A stretch of 64,000 bases of DNA. Source: Chitinophaga sedimenti (lineage in GTDB: Bacteria; Bacteroidota; Bacteroidia; Chitinophagales; Chitinophagaceae). The notes under the pieces are model-generated. The model saw only the letters and a list, made by a program, of their open reading frames with translations, was not told the origin of the DNA and made no database searches. Position 1 is the first letter of the stretch, and the number at the start of each line of letters is the position of its first letter. Shown piece after piece: positions 8,078-17,853 of the stretch. Location of the stretch: assembly GCF_023156195.1 (NCBI RefSeq), contig NZ_JAKUKA010000001.1:6201501-6265500 (forward strand). Reading direction: 5' to 3'. A program made the position numbers and the translations under genes.

Positions 8078-10414
8078 ATGAGAGTAATTACCATCATAAG
8101 CTTCTTCATGCTCGTCATGATCAGGGCAACGACTGCACAGACAATTAACTACGGCACGATCAAAGGCCGCGTTACGGCGGAAGACGGTACGGAAGTACCA
8201 GGCGTAGGCGTTCGCCTGAAAGACGCTCGTAAGCAAACCGTTACCAACGAAAACGGCGCTTATGTTATCCGGAACGTGGCGCCCGGCACCTACCTGGCAG
8301 AAGCATTCGTGGCAGGGCATGATATGATCAGTTTTACGGTTAACATCACAGCCGGTCAAACCGTGGAGCAAAACTTCCAGCTGAAAGCTTCGCAGCAAAC
8401 GCTCCAGGAAGTGATCATCGCCAGCGGCAAAAATAAATTCGCTAAAAAAGAGAGTGACTACGTGGCCCGTATGCCACTGAAAAACCTGGAAAACCCGCAG
8501 GTATACAACATCGTCACCTCCGAGATCATTAAAGAACAGGGCATCCTTGAATATAAAGACGCGATCAAAAACGTGGCCGGCGTCAACTCTACCGAAACGG
8601 TGAGTAACGGCCGTACGTCTACCATCATCCGTGGTTTCCGTACTGCTAATTACATCCGCAACGGCATGGTGGCCAACCAGCTGATTACGGTAGACATGGC
8701 CAACCTGGAGCGCATCGAAGTGATGAAAGGCCCTTCCGGTACTTTGTTTGGTAGCGGTGCGGTATCTTACGGCGGCCTGGTAAACAGGGTGACCAAAAAA
8801 CCTTTCGAAACCTTCCGGACAGACCTAAACTTCACGGCCGGCAGCTGGGGATTGAACCGCATCACAGCAGATATCAACGCACCGCTGAACGAAGACAAAA
8901 CCGCGCTGCTGCGTGTAAACCTTGGTCGCTGGGGACAGGAGAGCTTCCGGGAAGCAGGTTTCAGGCGTAACTACTTCCTGGCAACCTCTTTCGCTTATAA
9001 AGCGAGCGACCGCCTTTCGTTCCTCATAGATGTGGAAATGTTCCGCAACGCTGGTACACAGGCTATCGCCTACATCAACCCGTTGGGTACTCCGGCCGAC
9101 TATAAAGCCGCGATGGCGAAATACTACAAACGTACGTTCTATTCCAACGACCGGAGTCCGTATTCCCCGGTTATAACCTGTTTGCTACCATGAACTATAA
9201 GATCAACAGCAATTGGAATACGACCACCGTATTTTCTACCGGCGGCGTAAATGCCCGCCAGCAGTACCAGTTCAACGGTACGCTGTTAGGCACCGGCGAA
9301 ACCCTGTCCAGGCGCGTACAAAAGTACAGTCATAACTACAACACCATCCAGATCCAGCAGAACCTGAATGGTGAGTTCCACACCGGTGCTGTCAAACACC
9401 GCGTACTGGTGGGCGCCGACTACCTGGCGGATATTACCCAGCCCACTTACATCCTGAACTACATTCACGATACAATATCTACCACCGGAACAACGCCTAT
9501 CTTAATGAGAGAAGATGTAGACAGGCGTCTGGCAGGTATGAAACCCACGAACTACTTCAAAAGCCATACAGACCGTTACGGCATTTACGTGTCCGACGTA
9601 GTGAACCTTACCGATCAGTTACTCGTTATGGCAAGTGTGCGCTGGGATAGAGTAGATGCTAAAGGAACTTATTCCCACGGCTACCGGCAAAACGACCGGC
9701 AACTACGACAAGTCTTCTTTCTCCCCTAAATTCGGTGCAGTGTACCAGGTGGTGAAAGATCAGTTGTCTGTATTCGCGAATTACCAGAACGGCTTTAGCT
9801 ATTCCGCACAGGTAGACCGTAACGGCAATGTGTTTAAGCCGGAGCAGGCGAATCAGTGGGAAGGTGGTATTAAAGCCGACCTGCTGAAAAGTAAATTAAG
9901 CGTAACGCTGAGTGCTTACGACATTGCAGTAAAAGACAAAATCCGTCAGGATAATACCGACCTTACCATCTATTATCAGGATGGCACCTGGAAAAGTAAG
10001 GGTTTTGAAGCGGAGGTGATTGCCAATCCCATTTCCGGCCTCAACATCCTGGCTGGTTATGGTTTCAATGACATAGAGATCACCAAGGCGAAAGATTTTG
10101 TAGGCAAGCGTCCCCCGGCATCGGGTGCAAAACACACGGCCAACACGTGGATCAGCTACCGCATCAACAGCGGAAAAGTATCCGGGTTGGGTATTGGCGC
10201 CGGTGCGGTGTACAACGGAGACATCGTATTCGACAATAACAATCTCACCTACTTCCCCGCCTATACGGTGTTTAACGGCACGATCTTCTACGACCGTCCG
10301 GGTTACCGCGTAGGGGTGAAGCTGGACAATATTACCAACGAGATGTACTGGGGTCCCTGGGGCGAGCCACAGCCGCCACGTAACTGGGCAGTGAATCTCA
10401 CCATCAAATTCTAA
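8078..10414 (+). CDS. TonB-dependent siderophore-type receptor, two frameshifts
   Basis: About 779 residues when repaired. Order: signal peptide (to about 21, 'ATTAQTINYG'), carboxypeptidase-regulatory-like beta domain (about 25-100), plug (about 105-240, with 'IIRGFRTANYIRNG', 'LERIEVMKGPSGTLFG' and 'GGLVNRVTKKP'), then a beta-barrel ending '...NWAVNLTIKF'. The plug sequence is of the FhuA/ferrichrome-iron type, so ferric-siderophore uptake across the outer membrane is likely. Breaks: CCGG at 9151-9154, where CCTGG is expected, and C3 at 9674-9676, where C4 is expected. The PepSY gene follows 69 bases later. Confidence 0.92.
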
Positions 10415-10483
10415 GCATTGGCCAACCGGCGTAAATGAAGATACCAGGCAGGTATCTTCATTTTACGTTACTGCATATCGCGT

Positions 10484-11642
10484 ATGAACATGAAAAAGAT
10501 CTTCGCCTGGCTGCACCTGTGGCTGGGCCTTATTTCAGGAATCGTTGTATTTATTATTTCCATTACCGGCGCTATTTATGCCTGGCAACCCGAAATATCC
10601 GAATTTACGCAGCCCTATCGTTTCGTAACGGTGGAAAACAAACCGTATAAATCGGTGACGGATATACGCGCCGCCGCAGAAAAGGCCATGAACGGCAAAA
10701 AGGCGTTCCGAATCCTGTATGAAGAGGCAGGCAAAGCGCCCGTAGTGCAGTTCTATCAAAAAAGCCTTACTATTATTTCAACGTATATGTGAATCCATAC
10801 TCCGGTAACGTGGAAAAGGTGCTTGACCGGAAGGACGAGTTCTTCCGCTTTATCATCGATGGACATATGTACGTCTGGCTGCCCCAAGATATCGGCCATC
10901 TAGTAGTCGGCTACGGCACCCTTGTGTTCTGGTCATCCTGGTTAGCGGGATCGTACTTTGGTGGCCCCGCAACAAGGCGCGTAGAAAAACAAGCTTCCGC
11001 ATTAAATGGGACGCGTCCCCTAAACGCCTCAACTATGACCTGCATAATGTGTTAGGCTTCTATGCCAGCTGGATCGTATTGTTCGCCGCCTTAACGGGCC
11101 TGGTGTGGAGCTTCCAGTGGGTGGTGCAGGCAGAATTTTGGGTGTTCAGCGGTGGGAAAACCAGGCCCGGTGCCGTCGCCGTCAATTCTGACGGGCATGC
11201 GCCTGCAAAAGACAGCACCACCATCAACCAGGTGTTTGATCAGTTCAGGCAGCGCTACCACGATGCTGCCGTTCTTACCCTATCCCTGCCCGTCAATGAC
11301 TCAGCTCCCATAGTGGCCCGTGCCTATCCCAGCAGCCAACAGTCCCACAACGCGGACTATTGCTACTTCGATCAGTATACCGGTAAAGAGATACCAGTGC
11401 CGTACCTGGGCAAATATGCCGATGCAACCCTTGCGGAAAAAGTGGTGCGGATGAACTACGACATCCATGTAGGCGCCATTGCGGGGTTGCCGGGGCGTAT
11501 TGCGATGTTCTTTGCGTCGCTTATCTCGGCATCGTTGCCGGTTACCGGTTTTATGGTATGGTGGGGCAGAAAGAAGAAGAAGAAAAAGCCGGCGAACAAA
11601 TTGTCATCTGCAAACCCACTCAGGCTCTTTTCCACTCGTTGA
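10484..11642 (+). CDS. PepSY-associated membrane protein, two frameshifts
   Basis: About 387 residues when repaired. N-terminal membrane segment ('MKKIFAWLHLWLGLISGIV'), a periplasmic PepSY part, then 'HNVLGFYASWIVLFAALTG' and a last segment 'LPVTGFMVWWGRKKKKKKP'. This is the PepSY-TM architecture often encoded beside siderophore receptors, where reductive iron release is proposed. Breaks: A6 at 10758-10763 (A7 expected) and CTGG at 10929-10932 (CCTGG expected). The start at 10484 (MNMKK) or 10490 cannot be separated. With the receptor it forms a two-gene iron-uptake unit. Confidence 0.88.
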
Positions 11643-11690
11643 ATGTTCAACCAAACATTCAATCATGGCGCTTGAAATGCAATACTAGCC

Positions 11691-11725
11691 TGCTTGGTTC
11701 GAAAATGCTCCAGGTCGGGTAACAG
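11691..11725 (+). repeat. Remnant of tRNA-Gln 3' end (direct repeat)
   Basis: Sixteen bases, CCAGGTCGGGTAACAG at 11710-11725, are identical to 7474-7489, the T-stem end, acceptor end and first trailer bases of tRNA-Gln. Upstream, 'GCTTGGTTCGAA' (11692-11703) matches the tRNA T-loop region, with a few extra bases between. No D-arm or anticodon arm is present, so it is not a functional tRNA. A second T-loop-like stretch, GTTCGAATCC, lies near 11814-11823. Confidence 0.75.
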
Positions 11726-11730
11726 AAGGT

Positions 11731-11765
11731 AGGGGCCGACCTTTGTGGTCAGCCCCCTTTTTTTT
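11731..11765 (+). terminator. Terminator after tRNA remnant
   Basis: GGGGCCGACC pairs with GGTCAGCCCC (one mismatch) around a five-base loop, followed by eight T. It could terminate the TonB-PepSY transcript or be inherited with the tRNA remnant. Confidence 0.75.
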
Positions 11766-11922
11766 GCTATTGTAGCTCCCCTAGTTAATTGTTGATTTGC
11801 AATTGTTTGTTAGTTCGAATCCATATATGTTAGGTTCAAGAAGCTTTTATAAAGTGTACCGTTATTTGTAGCACTAACATCAGCATATTTCCGTAAATAG
11901 CACGTGATTAATCTGATAGCGC

Positions 11923-13767
11923 ATGAAGTCGATCATTACAACCATTGTATTACTGGTGTTTCATTCGATTATTTACGGTCAGCAGCTCCAGGCGACGCGG
12001 GTGGAGCCAATAGTTCCGTTTGAGCGGAAGACCGTAGTGCTGTCGCCCTCCCGGATACAGCAACGTGAAATGCTAAATATACAATACTTAAAGTCGCTCG
12101 ATCCCGACCGGCTACTGCATAATTTCAGAATTAATGTAAAGTTACCCTCCACCGCCAGGCCGCTTGATGGGTGGGAGTCCCCGAATATTGGCTTAAGGGG
12201 ACATTTCACAGGTCATTACCTGTCGGCAATAGCGAGCGTTGTAGAGCGATACGGAGACTCCCTTTTATCAACAAGGCTGCAGTATATGGTCGACGAACTA
12301 TATAGATGCCAGATGGTCAGTAACAACGGTTATCTCAGCGCTTTTCCGGAAACGGAGTTCGACATATTAGAGTCCAGATTTGGCGGGGTTTGGGCGCCCT
12401 ACTACACCTACCACAAAATTATGCAGGGATTATTGGACGCGCATCTGCGTACTCGAAATCAAAGAGCTTACGAAATGGTCCTACATATGGCGGACTATGT
12501 TGAAAAGCGGATGGCCAGGTTAAGTGATGAAACAATTAATAAGGTGCTTTACAGCGTCGGCGCAAATCCGGCGAATGAAGCAGGGGCAATGAACGAAGTG
12601 CTTTATAGGTTGTATAATGTATCAAAGAATCCCAGGCATCTTGCCTTAGCCAGGATATTTGACAGGGACTGGTTCGCGGTGCCATTGTCTAAAAACCAGG
12701 ATATTTTATCCGGCTTACATTCAAATACTCATTTAGTACTTGTAAACGGCTTTGCACAGCGCTATAACATCACTAAAGAGAAGAAATATCATGATGCGGT
12801 AACTAATTTTTGGAATATGCTCATGAAATCTCATGCCTACGCGAACGGATCAAGCAGTGGACCGAGGCCCAATGTCACGGCCCCCACATCGCTTTCGGCC
12901 GAACATTGGGGTATTCCGGGCCATCTTGCCGGCACTATGACCAGGGAAACCTCGGAATCGTGCGTTTCACACAATACGCAAAAACTTAGTTCCACACTTT
13001 TTACCTGGACCGGCAGTCCGGTCTTGGCGGAAGCATACATGAATACATTTTATAATTCTACGCTGGCATTACAAAGTGGAAAGTCGGGTAGATGTGTTTA
13101 TCATTTGCCTTTAGGGTCGCCGCGAAAGAAGGAATTTTTGAAGGAAGACGATTTTCGTTGTTGTAATGGTACGACGATTGAAGCTTTCGCGTCACTAAAC
13201 GAGGGTATTTATTATCATGACAACGCAAATGTTTGGGTCAATTTATATATACCCTCATCTTTCACCTGGGAAGAAAAAGGAATGACGTTAAAACAGGCCG
13301 GTAACTTTCCGGAGGATGGAAATGTAGCATTTACTGTGTTGACAGATAAAAGCACGTCGCTCACGCTTAATTTTTTAGCGCCGTCCTGGGCAAAGAAGGT
13401 GGATGTATATATCAATGGTACAAAGCAAGCCCTTAAGGTTCTGCCAGGCAGCTATATTTCTTTGAGGCGCGAATGGAAAAAGAATGATAAGGTAAGGTTG
13501 AACTTCCACTACGATTTCTGCATTAGTGCTATGCCGGACGACAGCAACGTGATAGCTGTATTTTATGGCCCGACTTTACTGGCATTCCAGGATGATTCGG
13601 AGTTGATACTTAAGGGTACTCCTGCAGAAATATTGAAGCACCTTTCAAAGGATCATGATGGTAAGCGTTTTCGTCTGGTTAACAATGGTAAGACTTACCT
13701 TTTGAGACCTTTATATGATGTAGAAGACGAAAGTTATGGTGTTTATGCAACGATAAGGAATTACTAG
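11923..13767 (+). CDS. GH127-type (DUF1680) glycoside hydrolase, beta-L-arabinofuranosidase-like
   Basis: 614 residues, unbroken. Signal peptide to about residue 20 ('FHSIIYGQQ'), then an (alpha/alpha)6 barrel with 'GWESPNIGLRGHFTGHYLSA' and C-terminal beta domains. Catalytic features of the family are visible: Glu in 'SAEHWG' (about 326), the metal-ligand pair 'ESC' (about 345) and the double Cys of 'RCCNGT' (about 412). Family members release beta-L-arabinofuranose from plant glycans using a Zn-bound cysteine. It stands alone with no SusC/D pair beside it and looks AT-richer than its neighbours, which may mean transfer. Exact sugar specificity is not predictable. Confidence 0.88.
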   Translation: MKSIITTIVLLVFHSIIYGQQLQATRVEPIVPFERKTVVLSPSRIQQREMLNIQYLKSLDPDRLLHNFRINVKLPSTARPLDGWESPNIGLRGHFTGHYLSAIASVVERYGDSLLSTRLQYMVDELYRCQMVSNNGYLSAFPETEFDILESRFGGVWAPYYTYHKIMQGLLDAHLRTRNQRAYEMVLHMADYVEKRMARLSDETINKVLYSVGANPANEAGAMNEVLYRLYNVSKNPRHLALARIFDRDWFAVPLSKNQDILSGLHSNTHLVLVNGFAQRYNITKEKKYHDAVTNFWNMLMKSHAYANGSSSGPRPNVTAPTSLSAEHWGIPGHLAGTMTRETSESCVSHNTQKLSSTLFTWTGSPVLAEAYMNTFYNSTLALQSGKSGRCVYHLPLGSPRKKEFLKEDDFRCCNGTTIEAFASLNEGIYYHDNANVWVNLYIPSSFTWEEKGMTLKQAGNFPEDGNVAFTVLTDKSTSLTLNFLAPSWAKKVDVYINGTKQALKVLPGSYISLRREWKKNDKVRLNFHYDFCISAMPDDSNVIAVFYGPTLLAFQDDSELILKGTPAEILKHLSKDHDGKRFRLVNNGKTYLLRPLYDVEDESYGVYATIRNY

Positions 13768-13788
13768 CGTTTGTTGCCGGTATGATTT

Positions 13789-13826
13789 GAAAAGGCAGGA
13801 GATTTTTTCCTGCCTTTTATTTTTTA
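13789..13826 (+). terminator. Terminator after GH127 gene
   Basis: AAAAGGCAGGA pairs with TCCTGCCTTTT around a T-rich loop and is followed by A and a T6 run. Confidence 0.85.
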
Positions 13827-13871
13827 CAGCAGATATTTTTCACCGCGTAGATACATCGCGTAGCAACTATC

Positions 13872-13879
13872 TATCTTTG
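13872..13879 (+). promoter_or_regulatory. -7 promoter box
   Basis: TATCTTTG is a full TAnnTTTG match, about 120 bases before the ATG at 14000. No clear TTTG lies at the usual distance upstream, so only the -7 element is supported. Confidence 0.45.
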
Positions 13880-13999
13880 TATTGTTATCAAATCAGTATA
13901 GAGAATGCAATGAAAATGTTTGTTTTTTTACGCTGTTTTCCCCCTTTTTTAATATAACGTGCACGTCATAATTGTTAACCATTTTAAACACTTATTCTC

Positions 14000-14512
14000 A
14001 TGATTATTTCAACCAATGGCGCAGGTTTCAGAAACCCGGGCGGTACATCCGGATTATTACTTGCCGACGGTATGGCCTTCCACGAAGATTACATGGTTTT
14101 TAAACCAGCTGCTGTCGTTAAAAAACGCGGTTTCCTGAAGGTGGCTATTACCGGATCTGTTTACGGTTACGCAGGTATAAACTTTACGTTAACCACCCGT
14201 ATTTTTCAAGGCGCTACACCAATGTTCGATGCCAACCATTTTCTGAGTGTGCCGATGACCACCGGTGAGCATTATTTCTCGAGCGAAATGCACATTCCTG
14301 TAGGTACAGCCAGTATGGAGAGCGGCAATTACATTATTACAAGTCACATCGACAGCAATACGCATCAATACCAACGTGCAGGATCGCTGCCTGCCGGCCC
14401 GGACGATATGTACCGTGCAGCGTTGCTATGGACGATGGAAAATACCGAAAATGGCTATGGCCCCAATGGAATTGATGTGAAATCCATTGTTGTTACTTAC
14501 CTGGAGAACTAG
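14000..14512 (+). CDS. Hypothetical protein
   Basis: 170 residues starting 'MIISTNGAGFRNPGGTSG', with no signal peptide or membrane segment. The composition is Gly-, Thr- and aromatic-rich with alternating hydrophobic stretches ('AVVKKRGFLKVAITGSVYGY', 'FTLTTRIFQG'), suggesting an all-beta fold. It is flanked by a promoter-like box upstream and a 12-bp perfect hairpin downstream, and the frame is clean, so it is probably a real single-gene unit. I do not recognise a family and assign no function. Confidence 0.6.
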   Translation: MIISTNGAGFRNPGGTSGLLLADGMAFHEDYMVFKPAAVVKKRGFLKVAITGSVYGYAGINFTLTTRIFQGATPMFDANHFLSVPMTTGEHYFSSEMHIPVGTASMESGNYIITSHIDSNTHQYQRAGSLPAGPDDMYRAALLWTMENTENGYGPNGIDVKSIVVTYLEN

Positions 14513-14540
14513 CGGCTGTCCTTACTTATCCCTTACCCAA

Positions 14541-14570
14541 AGCCGGCTGAACCTTCATGTTCAGCCGGCT
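14541..14570 (+). terminator. Hairpin, possible terminator without T run
   Basis: A perfect 12-bp stem (AGCCGGCTGAAC / GTTCAGCCGGCT) with the loop CTTCAT, 28 bases after the stop of the gene ending at 14512. No T tract follows, so it may stabilise the 3' end rather than terminate alone. Confidence 0.5.
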
Positions 14571-14647
14571 ATGCCGGTAGAAAAGCCGAATTATACTTGC
14601 ATGAGACCGTCAAAAAGATATATTCGCACTTAGTAATACCATCCACG

Positions 14648-16399
14648 ATGAAGATATTAACCCGATTGATTGCCTCATTTCTCCTCTTGGCCGCATTCAT
14701 GCAAGCATTGCATGGGGCTCCCATCACGAATACCCGCGACACCGCCGACCTGGTGCTGCTGGCACGTGTGTGGGGATATCTGAAGTATTTTGCACCTGGT
14801 ATCAGCCAGCGAAATGTGGATTGGGATAAGGTGCTGGTTACCCAGTTGCAATACCTCGATGAAAACCCCGGTGCTGGCATTGGTCACTCAATCCGAACGA
14901 TGATGGACTCAGCGGCCGCTGTTGCACCCTCGGGTAAGAAGGCCGGCGCGCTGCAATTGGCCGGCGCCAAATCGTTCGAAAAGATAAATATTGATCATAG
15001 CTGGATCATGAAATCTCCCGGCTCAGTGCTGCTGACAAACAGCGGCTTACTGCGCTGGCGGATTATTTTGTACCCTTTCCCAACAAGTATATTGAAACAC
15101 CCGATGTAACTGGGCGTCCGTCCCCGGTTTTCAAAGAGGATACTTATACGGCCGACTATCTGCCCGAGAAAAATTACCGGTTGCTTGCCCTGTTCCGCTA
15201 TTGGAATATCATAGAGTACTACCTGCCGGCCAAATACCAGCAAAAAGGCACATGGCCGCAAACATTGGCAAGGTTTATTCCTGAGTTTACTGAAGCCAAT
15301 ACGAACCGTAAATATGCGCTTGCCCCTGGTGAAACTGAATGCTGCCATCACCGATGGTCATTCGGTGATGCCCAATGTTGGCAAGTACCCCGAGACAGTA
15401 TTGTCAGGGAGATTGATACGCGTTCCTTTTACTACGGGCGTGGTGGATGATACAGTCGTTGTGATGCACACGGATTCCGGCTTTGCAGAACGGAGCGGCA
15501 TTCATAAAGGCAGCCGCATCCTCGCTGTGAATGGTGTGCCGGTTCGTCGTTTGGTCGATTCGCTGACAGCCTGGATGAGCGATCCGCGGGAAGTGATGAA
15601 GCAATATTACATCACAAGGTCCGGCATGCTGAGCCTTGTGCTCGCGAAAGGAGATTCGCTGGCGGTGACATTCGAAAGTGCGGGTAAGCCGAAAACTTTT
15701 GCTATGCAGTACGGAAATAAGGAAATGATGGATTATCTGCAGGTAGCCGGGAGAGCCTGGAGAGCGCAGGCAGAACTGGCGAAACAACGGCCGGCTGATC
15801 CCGCTATGCGAATGCTGGAAGGTGATATATTGTTAATTGATCCGTCAAAATGGACGGGTACGATGGCGGATAGTACACGCAGGCTGTTATCAAAAGCGAA
15901 AGCGTTGATAATAGAATGCCGCACCTATCCTAATTTCGATTTCATCAATTTTAGCGATATCCTGTTTGAGAACAAAACAACATGTATTCTTTGGAACGGC
16001 TCGGTAAGTTATCCGGGTCTCACCCGGGCCGTTGCTTATTCCCGTGGCCCGGACCCTGAGATGCATTTTAAAGGTCCGGTAATAGCACTTATTTCTGAGC
16101 GTTCGCTTAGCCGGCCGGAAATGTTGACCATGATCGTGAAAGCACGCGGCGGCAATACAAAACTGATTGGCCGTACCACCGCCGGTGCTGATGGTGATGT
16201 TACGCAGATTCCTATGGTGGGTAACCAGTCTATGCGTTTCGTGATATCCGGACTGGGCGTGCTTTATCCCGATGGAGGTTACACACAGGGTGTGGGCATC
16301 GCGCCGGATATTGAAGTGCCTAACAGCATTGATGAGCTGATAAGCGAAAAGGACGTCATACTTGACAGGGCATTACAATATCTTGGTACGCTACGGTAA
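14648..16399 (+). CDS. S41 family peptidase with PDZ-like domain, two frameshifts
   Basis: About 584 residues when repaired. Signal peptide (from 'MKILTRLIASFLLLAAFMQA'), an N-terminal helical part ('LVLLARVWGYLKYFAPG'), a second 'LLALFRYWNIIEYYLPAKYQ' segment, a PDZ-like segment ('HKGSRILAVNGVPVRRLVD'), and a C-terminal S41 domain with 'VIALISERSLSRPEM' and 'GRTTAGADGDVTQIPM'. S41 (tail-specific/interphotoreceptor-type) serine peptidases act in the periplasm or at the surface. Breaks: C3 at 15017-15019 (C4 expected) and CCCCTGG at 15323-15329 (one C missing). It ends four bases before the convergent reductase gene. Confidence 0.85.
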
Positions 16400-16403
16400 T
16401 ATT

Positions 16404-16945
16404 TTATCGTGGAACGTAAGTTAATTCTACCACGCCCGACTTAAAAACCCTGGTGTCGGTCAGTTGTAATGCAATACGATCCGTCAGCGCTTCGAACAAT
16501 GGTTTGCCGCTACCCAATGCAACCGGGTGTACAGATATCTTATAAACATCTATCAACTCCAGTTTGATGAATGTTTTAATAAGATTGGCGCCGCCATACA
16601 GCCAGATGTCCTTACCGCCCTGTTGTTTAATAGCGGCTACTTTATCCGCAATATCAGTAGCAACAAATGTGGCATTTGCGTCGGTCCTCGGTTGATGGGA
16701 GAACACAAACTTGGTTTTGGAGTGAATACCTTTCCACATGCTTTTTTCTGCTTTCCCTGCATTTTCTTCCGGTTGATAATTTCCCCAGGCGTCGTAGCTT
16801 ACCCGTCCGTACAGCATAGTGTCAATACCGTCGATAAACGCATCAAATTGCATGTCGTCGTCCATGATGCACCAGTCAATTTCTCCATTAGGTCCTTCTA
16901 TAAATCCGTCTAAGCTGACCGCCAGGTTCAGGATCACTTTTTCAT
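16404..16945 (-). CDS. Dihydrofolate reductase-family (RibD C-terminal) protein, frameshift at start
   Basis: About 180 residues. 'LNLAVSLDGFIEGPNGEIDW' at the start, 'LYGRVSYDAWGNY', 'DIWLYGGANLIKTF' and 'HPVALGSGKPLF' are typical of stand-alone RibD-C/DHFR-like NADPH oxidoreductases, whose substrates are usually unknown. The ATG at 16945 gives MKK and then runs into a stop because the T/A run at 16938-16942 has five bases; six restores 'MKKVILNLAVSLDGF'. It lies 64 bases behind the AraC gene on the same strand and may be co-transcribed with it. Confidence 0.85.
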
Positions 16946-17009
16946 ATCGTTATCTTTTTTACAAAATTAAAACGTGTTTCCGCTGATGCTTTGGAAAAAT
17001 GCGACATTC

Positions 17010-17743
17010 TTAGAGTTGGGAAGGCGCGTACCCGGTATTTTTCCGGAGGTCGTTAGTAAGATGCGCGTGGTCGTAGTAACCGCATTCGAAAGCAATATCC
17101 AGTAAACTGCTCTTGTGTGCCTGCATTTTTATTTTAGACAGGGCATGTTGAAAACGAATAATATTCGAGTATTCTTTTGGAGTGATACCAATATGTGTGT
17201 TAAAATGCCGCTCCAGTTGCCGCACGGTGATGAAGTTTCTCTGGCAATCTCCTTGATGCTCAGTTGTCCGTTGGATTGATGAATGGCGTCAATAATAGGT
17301 TGAAGAGGGAGGTTTTGTTTTTGTGATCGATCCTGTAAAAATGAATTCAGGTAGTAAAAGGGATTTTGTATGCATTTGTCAACATTGAAAGCGTGTGCCT
17401 TTTCAAGTTGAACAGTTTGGTCGGTGAGCTCATTCAGCGGGGCGTACTGATAAAAATTGGAGAAAACGCCGGGCTTCAGGCATACGCCGACTAAATGGGT
17501 ATGGGCGGTGATAAAGCTCTCTTTAAAGGAAGTCATGGCGCCCACCACGTAGCTTTTACCGGGTTCCATGCTCACTGCCCCATTATCCGTAACACATTTA
17601 TCTCCCAGGTTAACAATCAAACCGGGACAACCATCAGGGAATATACGGTCCCATTGGTTATCGTCCACTCCGCCTTTCAGTTCCCAGAAGGAATGTATAT
17701 ATGGAGTAAGTGTGATGCAGGGTTCGATTGCCTTGTGTTCCAT
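17010..17743 (-). CDS. AraC family transcription regulator, one frameshift
   Basis: About 244 residues when repaired. The N-terminal part ('ITLTPYIHSFWELKGG', 'IFPDGCPGLIVNLGD') resembles the DUF6597-type sensor found in AraC proteins. The C-terminal part holds two helix-turn-helix motifs ('LSIKEIARET' and 'SLLDIAFECGYYDHAHLTND'). The frame breaks at AA 17233-17234; one extra base gives 'ARETFITVRQLERHF'. The start at 17743 (MEHKAIEP) is chosen because upstream codons do not look protein-like. Divergent from the lipoprotein gene at 17854, which it may regulate (inference). Confidence 0.85.
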
Positions 17744-17853
17744 GGAGGGCAAAAATACGACGATTTCCGGTCGTTCGTCTTCATAATCGATACATCTGTC
17801 TACGGCGACAGACAACACATCATGATAAACGAAGCTGCTATTAGCTTTGCCGT

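Noticed and set aside
11560-11595. Poly-lysine stretch at the end of the PepSY protein as a special signal
   Set aside because: A Lys-rich cytoplasmic tail after the last membrane helix is normal topology (positive-inside) and the A-rich run is a common site of length error.
11691-11725. A second functional tRNA
   Set aside because: Only the T-arm and acceptor 3' end are present; no anticodon or D-arm can be drawn.
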